Notes under the pieces: model-generated
Told to the model about the DNA's origin: nothing
The model's input: the letters and a program-made list of their open reading frames with translations, nothing else
The model's database searches: none
Translations under genes and position numbers: made by a program
Assembly: GCA_963845265.1 (NCBI GenBank)
Contig: CAWJRN010000012.1
Coordinates: forward strand, 1-64,000
DNA from: DYRB01 sp963845265
Lineage (GTDB): Bacteria > Pseudomonadota > Gammaproteobacteria > Chromatiales > Chromatiaceae
Direction of reading: 5' to 3'
DNA length: 64,000 nt
Part shown: positions 9,419 through 20,210 of the stretch, piece after piece
How the letters are laid out: each line of letters starts with the position of its first letter
Numbering within the stretch: position 1 is the stretch's first letter

Positions 9419-9529
9419 TGTGCTATCTCTCGTGCAATTTTCGTAATGCGTTCAGTTTTTTGCGCACACCGAAAATCGTCGACGCCATGACTCGGCTCGC
9501 TGCGACTCTCGGCCTGGTCGATCGTGTGC

Positions 9530-9922
9530 TCACCGGCACGGATACTTTTCCGCGAGAGCCCGAACGAGGCCGACGACCGCGATCTCGTTCATCCGCTCCT
9601 CGTTGGCCAGGTTCTTCTGCCCCCATGCCACGAATACCGCGCGGCCATCGGTGACGGTCGCCCCCTTCGGGTAGCAGATCAGCCGCTTCAGATGCTTGCG
9701 ATCGCTCACCTCATCGTGATATTGGACGGCACCGCCGATGAAGCCCAGGCATCCGGAGGACGCTGCGGTGTACTTCGCGGAATCGGGCGCTACGGAGCAC
9801 GTGGTGTATAGCTCCCGAACGTCGTAGACGTCGGTATCCGCGCCTTGCACGGCTATGGCGGATTGAGACAGAAGGGTGGCAAAAAGCACTCCGCCAATCT
9901 GCGGAAGCAGAGAACGCGACAT
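9530..9922 (-). CDS. Rap1a/Tai-like secreted protein
   Basis: Secreted protein of 130 aa resembling the Rap1a/Tai family, first known as immunity proteins against type VI amidase effectors. Signal peptide to AIAVQGA; mature part contains LYTTC, SGCLGFIGGAVQYHDEV, LICYPKG and the end VRALAEKYPCR with four conserved cysteines. Start at ATG 9922, preceded by GAGGAG; a longer frame to 10054 lacks a ribosome site. No effector or secretion gene is nearby, so a T6SS role is not supported; it may simply be a periplasmic protein of the same fold. Confidence 0.68.
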   Translation of the reverse strand: MSRSLLPQIGGVLFATLLSQSAIAVQGADTDVYDVRELYTTCSVAPDSAKYTAASSGCLGFIGGAVQYHDEVSDRKHLKRLICYPKGATVTDGRAVFVAWGQKNLANEERMNEIAVVGLVRALAEKYPCR

Positions 9923-10298
9923 AATTTTTCTCCTCAGTTGCCGTCCGGCACGGGGCCCTGCGCCAGCGCGAGCGCGTTCGACGCAGGGTGTTGCGACTGG
10001 GAGCAAGGAGGGTGCCTGGCACCCAGCCGTGAAGCTATGGCCGCCGCGATGCACCCGGCGTCAGCTGCCTCGCCTTGAGTATAGGCACCTCCGCTGGGCG
10101 CTCGCCTGTCATCTCGCGCCAGTGGTCCCATTCGGCGAGCGTCAAGGACTGGTATCTCGGCAGGTTGAGATGGGTCGATTCGAGGGCGGTTGGGACAGGA
10201 GTGATCAGCTAGTGTCTAGACGGGCATCGATCACAAGACTGCCGACTGACCGCAGAGTCAGGGTCCCAGCCAGTGCGGCAGATTCGGGCGAGCGGACG
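9923..10298. other. intergenic, nothing recognised
   Basis: About 375 bp between two minus-strand genes. It should hold the promoter of the Rap1a-like gene, but I see no convincing -35/-10 pair, repeat or RNA gene. Confidence 0.35.
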
Positions 10299-11315
10299 TT
10301 ACGATCTTGCTTTGTCGCGGAAGGTCTGAGGTGACACGCCGGTCTGCCGGCGGAATGCACGTGCAAAGTTGGAGCCGTCCGTGTAACCGAGATCGAAGGC
10401 GATCTCGGCGACGGGATTGTCGGTATTGTCCAGCCAGTCTACGGTGGAGCGTAGACGCGTTTCGGCCAGCACTTGCGAATAGGTCAGTCCCTGTTGTGCC
10501 AGGCCGCGCTGCAGACTGCGCCGGCTCATCGCCAGGGTTTCGGCGACCGTCTCGACCCCAAAGGTCTGGACCGATAACAGATTTTCGATCTGCAGCTGGA
10601 CCAGGCCGCAAAGATCCTCAGGCAACCCCCGCACCGGGGAAGACTCCAGATCCCTTGTCGTGGTCTTGGCGCCACCATTCGGAAGCAGCCCCATCAGCGC
10701 CCGCGGGAATGTGAAGTAGGTCGCTTCGGCTCCCCGCAGAATCCGCGAATCGGCAAAGAGGTGGACGTCCGGAAGGTCCTCCCGTGTCCTGTAGGCGAGG
10801 CTGACTTTCCTGGGCGACCAGTCTGGTCCTGCCGCGTCCCTGATCTTCGCAATAGTAACGACCAGCGTCTCCATCTGTGACTGGTGCGCCCCGATCCCGG
10901 GCTCCCCAGCCGTCGCTACATTGAACCGAAGCTCGCCCCCGTGTTCCGACAGCCAGAGACGCTGCCCGCTTTGCAGCGCGTTGAAAAAGAGGATGCCCTT
11001 GTGAAGGTACTCGTGGACCGTGAGCGATCGCTGAAGCATGTCCCCCTAGGGCCCAAGATCGTCGAGCGCGCTCGCGATGCCGACATCAAGGCCGAGGTGC
11101 TCCGTGCCGAGCGTCCGGCATGCGAGCTCACCGAATCGAAAGGCGCTATCCAGAGGGACGGCGGCCGCGGGATGATCCAAGAGCATCGCAGGTATGCACG
11201 CGTATGCCAGCAACCGACCAATGGGCGCACCGACGGCTTGGACGTAACGTATGTAGCGCAGGAGCGACGCCACCCTTACAAGCGGGATCGCACCTTGCGA
11301 ATCATTTGGTTTCAT
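10299..11315 (-). pseudogene. AraC-family regulator interrupted by an in-frame TAG
   Basis: Transcription factor of the AraC family with an N-terminal arabinose-binding-like domain of the OruR/ArgR type and a C-terminal double HTH (MSRRSLQRGLAQQGLTYSQ, then EIAFDLGYTDGSNFARAFRR). The reading frame from ATG 11315 to 10299 is continuous except for one amber codon at 11046-11048 (between DDLGP and GDMLQRSLTVHEYLHKG). Corrected length is 338 aa, exactly the family size, with no frameshift. As it stands only a 246-aa piece with the DNA-binding part could be made, from an internal ATG at 11039. Its target is unknown; no divergent gene sits beside it. Confidence 0.82.
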
Positions 11316-11663
11316 TTGGCGATCAACGAGTTGCGCATGGGTTGCTGCGGATCATAGCGCCCACGGCCGGCTGGCGCCGAATGACATGTACAGGTCCGCC
11401 GATGCAGGCCAGCCTTGAAGGAGGCGCGACCACTGTACTCGTTGGCTCAGGAGGCTGCCGTACGCAGGGTCACGGACAATGCTTGGGGAAAGCGGCGGAT
11501 GAGGAGATGGAGACGAAGCACGGCACAATCGAGAAGTACTTCTCTGAGGCGTTGGGGATAGATGCGATCCCGCAGCAAATACTGTGGGATATGTGCCTGC
11601 AGTGAATGGGGTTTCGCCGAGAAAGGGCGGCACACCGCCAGAGATCGGGCCAACAGGCCGGGT
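11316..11663. other. intergenic, nothing recognised
   Basis: About 350 bp upstream of the AraC gene. No gene with a credible start, no repeat. Confidence 0.35.
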
Positions 11664-11828
11664 CTTAGGCGATTTCTGTCAAATCATGTACCAGCTTGCT
11701 CGTCTTTTCGCCCGCCTTCGGTGTCGTGCCGGCAGTCACATAGTCCGACTATGCTCCTGCAGACACTCCTTGAAGGCGAACGAAAATCCGTCGCAATCTG
11801 GTACATGATTCTCCGGCAATCGCCTTAG
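11664..11828. repeat. Imperfect palindromic element, copy 1 (about 164 bp)
   Basis: Near-palindrome with ends TTAGGCGATT and, inverted, CTAAGGCGATT. Inner arms include ATCATGTACCAG/CTGGTACATGAT, CGTCTTTTCGCCC and CGAACGAAAA blocks, and a central CATAGTCCGACTATG hairpin. A second copy is at 20211-20371. No protein is encoded, so it fits a miniature inverted-repeat element or a large REP-type repeat. Confidence 0.75.
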
Positions 11829-11858
11829 GATCGATGCAACAACAACCGAAACGCTGCC

Positions 11859-11941
11859 GTAGGTTGGGCCGAGCTTGCTGAGGCCAAACAATAGGGCTGA
11901 GTGGCTCCCCCCGTTGGGCCTCTTACCTCGGCCCAACCTAC
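11859..11941. repeat. Short palindromic repeat GTAGGTTGGGCCGAG...CTCGGCCCAACCTAC
   Basis: 83 bp with perfect 15-bp inverted ends. It belongs in style to the GTAGGGTGG-type intergenic repeats at 23876 and 57085. It lies just after the mechanosensitive channel gene and may act as terminator. Confidence 0.7.
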
Positions 11942-11968
11942 CTGTTCACGTTGTTCTTGAACCGTTCC

Positions 11969-14900
11969 TTACTGACCGTCCCCAGCTGCTCCAGGGTCTC
12001 TGTCCCGGACATATTCCTTTCCCCTCCGCAACTCCACCTGCAGCGGGCGGATGGTATCGAGGTGCAGGTCCCGCTGCGGGAAGGCGATGACAATGCCGGC
12101 GGCATTGAACTTGTCGTTGACGGTCCCGTTCAGGGCGCTCATGGTCGGGTAGCGGATATCGACGGAGTCCACGAAACATCGCAGCAGCAGCCCGAGGGAA
12201 TTGTCGCCGAAGGACTCGAAGATAACCGATGGGGCGGGATCGTCCAGCACGTTCTCGTTTTCCCGGGCAGCCTCCTCCAACAGGCGCATGGCCTGACGCA
12301 CGTCGGATCCGTAGGCGATCCCGACCGAGAGGACGATCCGGGTCGCCTGGTCTGAAAGCGACCAGTTGAGCAGGCGGCCGGTGATGAACTCCTTGTTCGG
12401 GACCAGCAGCTCTTTCCCGTCCCAGCTGCGGATGGTGGTCGCACGGCTGCGAATCCTGGTCACCGTGCCATCGGTATCGCCCACGGTGACCACGTCTCCG
12501 ATCCGGATCGGGCGCTCGAACAGGATGATGACGCCGCTGATGAAATTGGCCACGATTTCCTGCAGACCGAACCCGATGCCCACGCCTAAGGCCGCGACCA
12601 GCCACTGCAGCTGCGACCAGTCGGTGCCGATGGTCTGGAACACCAAAATGATGCCGGTGGTGACGATGGCGTAGTTGGTCAGGGTGGTAACCGTGTAACG
12701 GCTGCCGGCCGACATCTTGGTGTACTGGAGCAGTATGATCTCCAGCACCGCCGGCAGCTGTCTCGCGAGGATGACGGTGATTACGGCGTAGATCAGCGCC
12801 AGCCCGATGCTCGCGAGCGTGATTGGCAGGACCTTATCTTCCCCGTCCACCGTGACCGTATGGTGCCAAAGCGTGACCTGGTCAAGGATACGCAGGGCGG
12901 GGAAGACTTCGGACCAAATGAACCAGAGCCCGAAGAACGCGAACAGCAGGATGGCCGTATTGACGAGCTTTCGACTCCTGTCGCTGAGCGCCACTACATC
13001 GACCTCTGGCTCCTCCCCCTCATGGGGGTGTCCCTCCTCCCCACCGCGCAGTGCTGCGTCGGCGCGCCGCTCCGTTGCCGCCTCGTAGGCGAGCCGCCGA
13101 CGCGTGACCGACAGCCAGCGCTTCGCCAACGCCGCGATAAATACCAACGTGACCACGAGCCAGACCGTCTCCAGGAGCAGCTCGGTCAAGGTACCCGCGG
13201 TATACCGATAGCCCATCAGCGACAACACCCCCAGCGCCAAGGGGTAGGCCACCAAAAGCGGGTAGCCAAGTCGATACACACGTTTGAGGGTTTGTCTTTG
13301 ACGCCCGCGCAGATATCGGGCGAATGCGCCCCGTGCTGGGTGCAACACACGGTAGAAGGCGAATGCCAGTGAACCCAACGCGAGAAAAAAGAACAGACGC
13401 CCGCTTGCCCAGGTCTCATCGAGCGGGTCCAGGATGGACGTAATCTTGGCGGCCAGGGCGGTGGGGAGAAAGATCCAGGTAAACCGGTCGAGCTCTTTGC
13501 GCAGCAACCTCAGGGTGGATTCCGGCCAGCGGAAATGCGCGGCGGCAAGCCCGCCGGGAATGCAGGCCAAACGGAACGCCCGCAGATGGTACAGGTGCGC
13601 CGCGGCGGCGAGCAGCGAAATGCCTACCGCGGTCGTGAAGTCCGTGGCCTCCGACGAGACCTTCAGCTGCCAGCCGATCACCCCCATCGCCAGCGGCCAG
13701 GCGGCGGCCATAACAAGGGTCAGGGCGAGGGCGAGCAGGCTGTAACCGAACCGATCCGTGGTCGGCTTTCCGAGCTTGCCGCTCAGGTCGCGGATGGCCG
13801 CGACCAGGCGTTTTCGGCCCCATAGCAGGAGGGCGACTCGCCACTGCGAACAGCGTGTCGACGGGGGAGTTGGCGGCCTGGTAGGCAAGCGTCCGCCCGA
13901 CCTCGCGCCAGCCGATAGGAGACAGGATCCGCCAAAGCTGATCCGATGAGGGGTCAAGCTGATCGAGCTGGAACAGCGACTTACTGCGGACCCAAAGCAG
14001 GTGCTCGTCCAGGAAGGCGCCGTAGTCCTGGATCGCGTCCAGTAAGCGCCGTTGGGCCGATTCGAGCTCCCCGAGCTTGCCAAGATAGACGTCGTCGGCC
14101 TCTATGACCGTTTTCAGCAGATCCTTACGGTCATGCCCCAGGTCTCGGAGCCGCTCGCGCAACACGGGCGTTTCCTCCGCTCCCGTGTCTGCCAGGACTC
14201 CCGCCACGTAGGCGTCCAGATCCCGCAACTGGGTTTCCTCTTCCAAATGCCGCAGACGCCGCGCACCGAGCTCGGCGGCATCGTCTCTAAGCTCCTTGGC
14301 CGCGCGGCGATAAGCGCGTATGCCGGGAAGGGCCTGGCGTTGGCGCCGAAGCATGTACCCGAGCTCCTGGCTCAGGCCGCCGATCTCGATGGCATCCTTG
14401 ACGCGCTTGAAGCTCGTCTCGATCTGACGCGCCAACGTGCCCGTCTGCTCGGCCTGCTCCGCCAGCCCGTCCAACCGCGAAGACATGTCGGCGAGCTCCG
14501 CGGACAGCGCCGCATTCTCCTCCGCCAGGCGCGTGACGCGGGGGAACTTGCCGGCTGCCTCCTGGCGAATCGCCTCGGCTTTTGTCTTGGACTGTTCCGC
14601 CTCATCCTTGCGCTTAAGGTTGACCAGCTGCTCCAATTGCTTTGCGCGCGCACCCACCCACCGAACGCTGGCCGCGGCCTGGTCCCGCTCGGCCTCCAGC
14701 AGTTCCACCCGCTCGGGCCGACTCAGCAGCTCCTGGTCCAGCATCTTGATCTCGTTGCTGAGGGCATCGAACCGGGTCTCCAACGCCCAGCGTCGAGCCT
14801 CGACCGTCGCCGGCCCCTCGGCGGCGGGGGGCGGTAGCTTGAGCTGGGCGGCGACTTCCTCCTGCTGCTCAGCGGCGTCCGTCAGGCGCTGCCGTACCAC

Positions 14901-15485
14901 CGCGGGTCGCCCCGCCTCCTCTTCGAGCCTCTTCTCAAAGTCAGCGCGCTTTGCTCCCACCGCGGCGAGATCGGCCTTCTCCTTCTGCAGGAGTTGCTCT
15001 ACCTGGCGCAGGGGGGTCGAGGGGTCGATGTCCAGGGTGTCTTCCGGGGGAGTGGCAGCGGCCTTCTCCATCGCTTCGCGAATCGCCTGGATCCGCGCGG
15101 GCGCTGTCTCTCCCGCCCGTCGAAAGCCCTCCGTCGCCTCAGCGTTGGAGCTCGCCGTTTGCAGGTTGCCGAGCGCCTTGCGGTAGAGCTCGAGCAGCTT
15201 GGTCTTGGCCTGCTCCTCGATGCCGGTCGCAGCTTCGACCTCGGCGACTCGCGCTTCCAGGGTACCCACGGTGACAGAGCCCGGAGCGGAAACAGCTGCG
15301 GGCTCGTCCTGACAAACGCCCGGGCATGGGCAAAGCAGCAAAACCAATGCCGCCGCGGGAAGAAACAGCCTCGGCACCCAGCGTCTGAAACCGCGGCGGT
15401 TAGCCGTGCGCGACGCCGCTGGTGTGCTGGCTGTGTTCGAGCCCTGCTTGTCAGGAGTGAAGACGATCCGGGGTCTGTTGTTCAT
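11969..15485 (-). pseudogene. MscK/KefA-type mechanosensitive channel, frameshifted
   Basis: Large MscS-family channel that opens under membrane tension to release solutes. N-terminal signal, a long coiled-coil periplasmic domain (about residues 60-500, MscS porin type), a multi-span membrane region, and a C-terminal MscS core: the TM3 stretch ALGVGIGFGLQEIVANFISG, then the beta domain with FERPIRIGDVVTVGD and VPNKEFITGRLLNWSLSD. The frame breaks once: one extra base in the CCC run at 13831-13833 separates VDTLFAVASR from LLLWGRKRLVAAIRDL. Corrected length is about 1171 aa, normal for MscK. Conservation on both sides implies a recent mutation or a sequencing error. Confidence 0.85.
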
Positions 15486-15810
15486 GGGTCTGAGATCAGT
15501 TGCGCTAGGCTCCGATTGCTAGCCCCTCGACCTGGTGGCGATGCGGGATAGAGACAGGGCCGACGTTCCGGCGTGGGTGTCGCGACCGCGACAATGTGCG
15601 GAGGATCCAATGCACTGTTCAGTCTACTTGCAGCCCCGGGGCGCTCCCCTGTCATTTTGCGCCCCTTGGTGCGAATGGTGGATTTCTCATGGATCAGGGT
15701 CAATGAAACATTGATCCAGGCTGGAGAAAAACAGCGAGTAGGGCATAGGATAGGATCTGTGGACTCGATGAAATCGGCTCTTTGACCAGTCGCTTCGAAA
15801 ACCCGATGCT
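15486..15810. other. intergenic between divergent channel and clsC-like genes
   Basis: Contains the inverted repeat at 15700-15714; otherwise no gene recognised. Confidence 0.4.
15691..15718. promoter_or_regulatory. Nested inverted repeat upstream of the clsC-like gene
   Basis: TCAATG-AAA-CATTGA (15700-15714) lies inside a wider GGATCA...TGATCC repeat. Its position about 95 bp before the clsC-like start suggests an operator; regulator unknown. Confidence 0.4.
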
Positions 15811-17379
15811 ATGTGTAAACCCTCGACCCTGTTCCTGCTGACCCTGCTTCTGGGTCTGTCCGGCTGTGCCTCCCTGCCGACCGACGTCGCACGTAAGGCA
15901 TCGTCCCATATTGAGCGAGACGGGGAGCCGTCGCGCATCGCATCCTATGCCGGCCCCGATGTTCGCAAGCACCCAGGGAAATCAGGCTTCTGGCTGCTGG
16001 GGAACGGACTCGACGCCTTCGCGGCGCGAGTCCTGCTGGCCGAGGCGGCGGATCGAACCATCGACGTCCAGTACTACCTCTACCACAACGATCTCACCGG
16101 CAGGATACTGACCTATCATCTACTTCGCGCGGCAGACCGAGGGGTGCGCGTGCGCCTACTGCTCGACGACATGGCAACGAAGGGCATTGACCAACCGCTC
16201 GCGACCCTCGACACCCATCCGAACATCGAGGTGCGCATCGTCAACCCTTACGCCAACCGCGGATTTCGGAGTCTGGAGACCCTGGCCCGTTTCGATACCG
16301 TCACTCGGCGAATGCACAACAAGTCCTTCAGCGCCGACAATGTTATAACCATCGTCGGCGGCCGCAACGTCGGAGACGAGTATTTCGGTACCCATGAGGG
16401 TGTGAACTTCGGCGATTTGGACGTCCTTGCGGTGGGGCCGGCGGCTACCGAGGTCGGGAAGCAATTCGATCTCTACTGGAACAGCAAGCTCGCCTACCCG
16501 ATGCAGTCTCTCGCCGGCAGTCCCGGTGATCTCGACGCGCTGAGCCGCGATCTGCGGGATTACAACGACGCCAACATCGACTCCCCTTACGCGCAGCGCG
16601 CGCGCAGCTCGGATCTGGTGCGGGACTTCGCGGCAGGAACCCTGGATTTTCAATGGGGGCACGCGCTGGTCTTCTACGACCTGCCGGAGAAGCTGATGAC
16701 GGATCCAGAGGACCGCTCGACCCACATGGGTCCCAAGGTCCTGCCCCAGACCCTCGGGGCGCTGAAGCGAGACCTCCTGATCTTCACTCCCTACTTCGTG
16801 CCGGGCGAAGAAGGCGTCATGATGCTCACGGACCTGGAGGAGCGGGGCGTGCAGGTGCGTGTGTTGACCAATTCCCTGGCGTCCACCGACGTCGGCCTCG
16901 TGCACGCAGGCTACGCCAAGTATCGAAAGCCGTTGCTGCAGGGCGGGGTGGAGATCTTTGAGTTCAAGCCGGATGTGGACACGACCCAGAAGGGCAAGTT
17001 TGCAAAGCTCCGAGGCTCGTCGGGCGCAAGCCTGCACGCCAAGACGTCCGTCTTCGACCGGGAGGCGCTCTTTGTCGGATCCGCTAATCTGGATCCGCGC
17101 TCCGGCAAGCTGAACACGGAGCTCGGCATCCTGTTCGAGAGTGAGCCCCTTGCAAAGGGTGTTTCGGACTGGTTCGATGACAACCAGGCACAGGTCGCCT
17201 ACCGGGTCAGTCTCGACCAAAGCCACTGTGCGGAAGAACATTCCTGCGAAGGGAGGCTTCGATGGACCGATCAGGACGGCGGCCAAGAGGTGATCTACGT
17301 TCAGGACCCGCAGACGGGCGTGCTGACCCGCTTTTTCGTCTCCCTGGTCTCCCTGCTGCCAATTGAAGGGCAGTTGTGA
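15811..17379 (+). CDS. clsC: Phospholipase D-family cardiolipin synthase-like lipoprotein (ClsC type)
   Basis: Membrane-associated phospholipase D-superfamily enzyme, probably a cardiolipin synthase of the ClsC/YmdC type joining phosphatidyl groups in the inner or outer leaflet of the envelope. Lipobox LSGC near residue 19. Two HKD sites: RRMHNKSFSADN with the following GGRNVGDEYF, and SLHAKTSVFDREALFVGSANLDPRS. Length 522 aa is a little above ClsC because of the lipoprotein leader. No ribosome site is obvious before ATG 15811. It neighbours a tension-gated channel and glycine-zipper genes, consistent with a membrane-stress role. A non-synthase phospholipase function cannot be excluded. Confidence 0.85.
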   Translation: MCKPSTLFLLTLLLGLSGCASLPTDVARKASSHIERDGEPSRIASYAGPDVRKHPGKSGFWLLGNGLDAFAARVLLAEAADRTIDVQYYLYHNDLTGRILTYHLLRAADRGVRVRLLLDDMATKGIDQPLATLDTHPNIEVRIVNPYANRGFRSLETLARFDTVTRRMHNKSFSADNVITIVGGRNVGDEYFGTHEGVNFGDLDVLAVGPAATEVGKQFDLYWNSKLAYPMQSLAGSPGDLDALSRDLRDYNDANIDSPYAQRARSSDLVRDFAAGTLDFQWGHALVFYDLPEKLMTDPEDRSTHMGPKVLPQTLGALKRDLLIFTPYFVPGEEGVMMLTDLEERGVQVRVLTNSLASTDVGLVHAGYAKYRKPLLQGGVEIFEFKPDVDTTQKGKFAKLRGSSGASLHAKTSVFDREALFVGSANLDPRSGKLNTELGILFESEPLAKGVSDWFDDNQAQVAYRVSLDQSHCAEEHSCEGRLRWTDQDGGQEVIYVQDPQTGVLTRFFVSLVSLLPIEGQL

Positions 17380-17591
17380 TCTACCCCGATGCTGGCGCCA
17401 ACGCTCAGCCTTCAATTCTGGATCGAAATCCGTCTCCCTGCCCAGTCGCTGCCGACCGATACCCCCGCACAACCCGATTGTCGGGTCCTGCCTAGGCGAT
17501 GGGTCGGACGAGCTGGCACGAACTGACAGGCGCGCGTCCCGAAAATAGTATAGTTTTTGGGTACTGACTGAACGCCAAAGGAGCAGATTCG

Positions 17592-17972
17592 ATGAAAAGC
17601 GGCATGCTAATGGTCATTGGGATATGCAGCAGCCTATCAATGACACCCGTGGTAGCCGATGATAGCGGAGAAACCGCATTCGGCAGCACCCCTGGCGATG
17701 CCGCGGGCGTCGCCACCGGAAAGCAGATAGGCGAAGACTTCGGCGCTATGGTTGGCGGCGCAGAAGGTAGTTCGTCGGGCGCGGCCATCACCACCCAGGA
17801 AAAGGAAAAGAAAAGACCGAAGCCGTCGTCGATCGTGATAGTGCGCACAGTGCTGGCTGCAGGCAAAGCGAAGCCCGCCAGCACGGCCACGGCCACCAAG
17901 TACATCTACGACCAGGTCCAAAAGGGCAACATTGAGATCCAAGGGGCGACCGACGCGGACATTGACGAATAA
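17592..17972 (+). CDS. Diverged paralogue of the glycine-zipper protein at 19814
   Basis: A 126-aa secreted protein whose first 45 codons and upstream 50 bp match the gene at 19814 (shared GTACTCA/GTACTGA block, AAAGGAG, then signal peptide with LVIGICGSLSI/MVIGICSSLSM and DDSGETAFG/GDSTGKTALG). The glycine zipper has decayed (DAAGVATGKQIGEDFGAMVGG) and the C-terminal part is different, ending in TKYIYDQVQKGNIEIQG, which resembles the tail of the lipoprotein at 9191. It looks like a duplicate that lost its membrane-inserting repeat and gained another end. Function unknown. Confidence 0.6.
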   Translation: MKSGMLMVIGICSSLSMTPVVADDSGETAFGSTPGDAAGVATGKQIGEDFGAMVGGAEGSSSGAAITTQEKEKKRPKPSSIVIVRTVLAAGKAKPASTATATKYIYDQVQKGNIEIQGATDADIDE

Positions 17973-18192
17973 TCGGACTGAACGCACAGGAATGGCAGTC
18001 CTGGGACACAGTCGGCGATCGGCAGTTTTGATCTGCCCATACGGTTGCTCGATGGCGCGGCGGTGCACAACGCCCGGCGTCGCTCCATCGCGAGCCTCGC
18101 GGAGTGAGGCTCACCGCGTGCCCAGGCTCATGGGAGCGTACTCAATTCGCTCGACCAAGGCGCATCCGATTTCGTAATGCCGTGGGGTACAA

Positions 18193-19522
18193 GTGATGGC
18201 GCGAGTTTCCAGCCCCATGCTAGCGCTGCTCGCCGCTGCCGTCTTGACCCTCGGTTGCGCCAGCGAGCCCTATCGATTGATGCCGACGCCGGTATTGTAT
18301 CAAGAGTCGAGCCCTGTTTCGGTGATCTTGCAGCCGAAAGAGGTGCGGCGGCAGCACCGACGTAGACCTCCTATATATCACCGACCGCGGTCCGGAGACG
18401 GACGTTGACAGCAATCTGCCCTACGGGGGCACTCGGGCTAATTCGATCGCATTCGGTTCGGCACGGGTGGAGATTGGTCCTGGCGTTTCGTGGGAAGTGC
18501 TGGATCGTGAGAGTCGGCTGGCCGAACGCACCCACGAGTTAAACCTATCCCTGGGGCGGGTTGAGGAGGTCGGGCGTTTTCCGAACGAGCCGTATGGCAT
18601 CGAGTTGCGCGCTGACGGTGGCCTCTATCGCGCGGCGGCGGATATGAAGGAGCATGAGAGGGCCAATCGGCTGTTCCGTGAGGAGCTGCGGCGGCGGCTG
18701 GCACGCTCCCCGAACAAGGAGGTCACGCTTTACGTTCACGGATTTAACGAAACCTTTGCCACCGCGGCGTTCACAGCCGCCGAGATGTGCCATTTCTTGG
18801 GCCGCGAGCCGGTGTGCGCCTTTTTCAGCTGGCCGGCCTCCAGCACGGGCAATTCCCTGACTTCCTACACCAGGACCACAGAGTCGGCGGCATTCGCGGA
18901 GGATCACCTGAGAAAGATCATTCGCGTGATAGCAACAACGCCGGGGGTGGAGCGGGTGCAGTTGCTGGCGCACAGCCGTGGCAGCGGGCTCCTCATGCGG
19001 GTGATACGCGATTTGTTCATGGAGGTCATCACCGCGGGAAAGGAGCCGATCGATGCCCTGAACATCGATAACTTGGTATTGTTCTCGCCGGATATCGATA
19101 TGGACGTTACCAGAAAGGACCTCACCTTCGGCATATCTGACCCGGACATGTTTACGGTCTGGCCCAACCAAAGGCTGGCACGCTCGCTAGGTGGTCGCCT
19201 CACCATCTACTCGTCGCCCCAAGATCGGGCACTGTGGATCTCTCGCATCCTGTTTCGCAGCGGAAGCCGCGCCGGCGACATGCGGGCCAAGGATGTCCCA
19301 ATGGATTTGCAGCGCTACCTCTCGCTGCTCGACAAGGTCGATTTCATCGTGTATGACGGAACGCGCACAGACTCTTATGGCCATTTCTATTTCACGACCA
19401 ACCCGCGCGTCAGCTCCGACGTGATCCAGCTGCTGCGTTACGGCAAGAAACCGAGTGATCCCGGCCGTGAGCTGATTAAGGTCGGGCCGATCGTTTGGAA
19501 ATTCCCGCAGGCCGAGAAATAG
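18193..19522 (+). pseudogene. Alpha/beta hydrolase lipoprotein (DUF900/COG4782), frameshifted
   Basis: Serine hydrolase-like lipoprotein of the DUF900 family. The N-terminal part (lipobox LTLGCAS, then YRLMPTPVLYQES) is in one frame from 18193/18196 to about 18340; the rest, starting STDVDLLYITDRGPETD, is in the next frame. Removing one base, most simply from AAA at 18337-18339, joins them to about 441 aa. The catalytic core follows: VTLYVHGFNETF (oxyanion strand) and the nucleophile elbow LLAHSRGSG, where the Ser is in GHSxG-like position. An intact GTG start at 18467 would lose the lipoprotein leader. It sits between the two glycine-zipper paralogues; substrate unknown. Confidence 0.8.
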
Positions 19523-19813
19523 CTTCGGCCCGGGCTGGTAAGTCCCTCAAGCGGGAACAAACAAGCGATCCCGGTGCAACTCAGTGAATTTCCTGCCGGC
19601 GTCGCTTTGAGTGCCTAACGGAGCAGCCCGAGACTCTATACGGCCTAGCAGAGCGGCCGTGGCTCATTTCGATCCGTTAGATATCCCGCTCGACGCGACG
19701 CCTCGGCCCCATCCGGCCGATGAGCCCAACTGGCTGGCGCGAAAGGACAGGGGAGCGCTATCGCAATTTGGTATAGTTTGAGGTACTCACAGACCCCGAA
19801 AGGAGGACGTACG

Positions 19814-20182
19814 ATGAAGCGCAGCACGTTACTGGTCATTGGGATATGCGGCAGCCTCTCAATAACATCCGCGCTAGCCGGTGATAGCACCGGCAAGACC
19901 GCACTCGGCGGCGCGCTTGGTGGTGGCGCCGGAGCCGCCATTGGGAAGCAGATTGGCGGAAACACCGGCGCTGTGGTCGGTGGCGCATTGGGTGGCGCCA
20001 CGGGTGCGGCCGTCACCACCAAGGGGAAGGGAAAGACCGGAGCCGTCGTCGGAGGTGCAGCGGGTGGTGCGACCGGCGCTGCTGCAGGTACAGCGATGGG
20101 CGGGGGAACCGCTGGTCAAGCCGGTGGTGCTGCGCTGGGTGCTGGCGGCGGAGCCGCTTTAGGGCGGCAGCTGAGTAAATAG
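19814..20182 (+). CDS. Glycine-zipper protein
   Basis: Secreted protein of 122 aa: signal peptide ending about SALAGD, then an almost continuous glycine zipper (GGALGGGAGAAIGKQIGG, GGALGGATGAAV) interrupted by a basic KGKGKTG, ending GAALGRQLSK. Such proteins insert in or bridge membranes and are often stress-induced. Start ATG 19814 with GAAAGGAGG upstream; the longer frame from 19778 has no ribosome site. It is the better-preserved sister of the gene at 17592, with related upstream sequence. Confidence 0.75.
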   Translation: MKRSTLLVIGICGSLSITSALAGDSTGKTALGGALGGGAGAAIGKQIGGNTGAVVGGALGGATGAAVTTKGKGKTGAVVGGAAGGATGAAAGTAMGGGTAGQAGGAALGAGGGAALGRQLSK

Positions 20183-20210
20183 GCATTTGGCCTATCGTCG
20201 TCTCGTTAGC

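Noticed and set aside
9530..9922. Calling the Rap1a-like gene a T6SS immunity gene
   Set aside because: No amidase effector or T6SS gene is in the neighbourhood; the family also occurs without T6SS.
11041..11051. Pyrrolysine or other recoding at the TAG of the AraC gene
   Set aside because: No supporting machinery is expected in this group; a single mutation or base error is simpler.
11895..12020. A 24-codon frame (MSGTETLEQLGTVSKERF...) overlapping the end of the mechanosensitive channel gene, with an AGGGGAAAGG site
   Set aside because: Too short, overlaps a conserved C terminus, and nothing suggests it is made.
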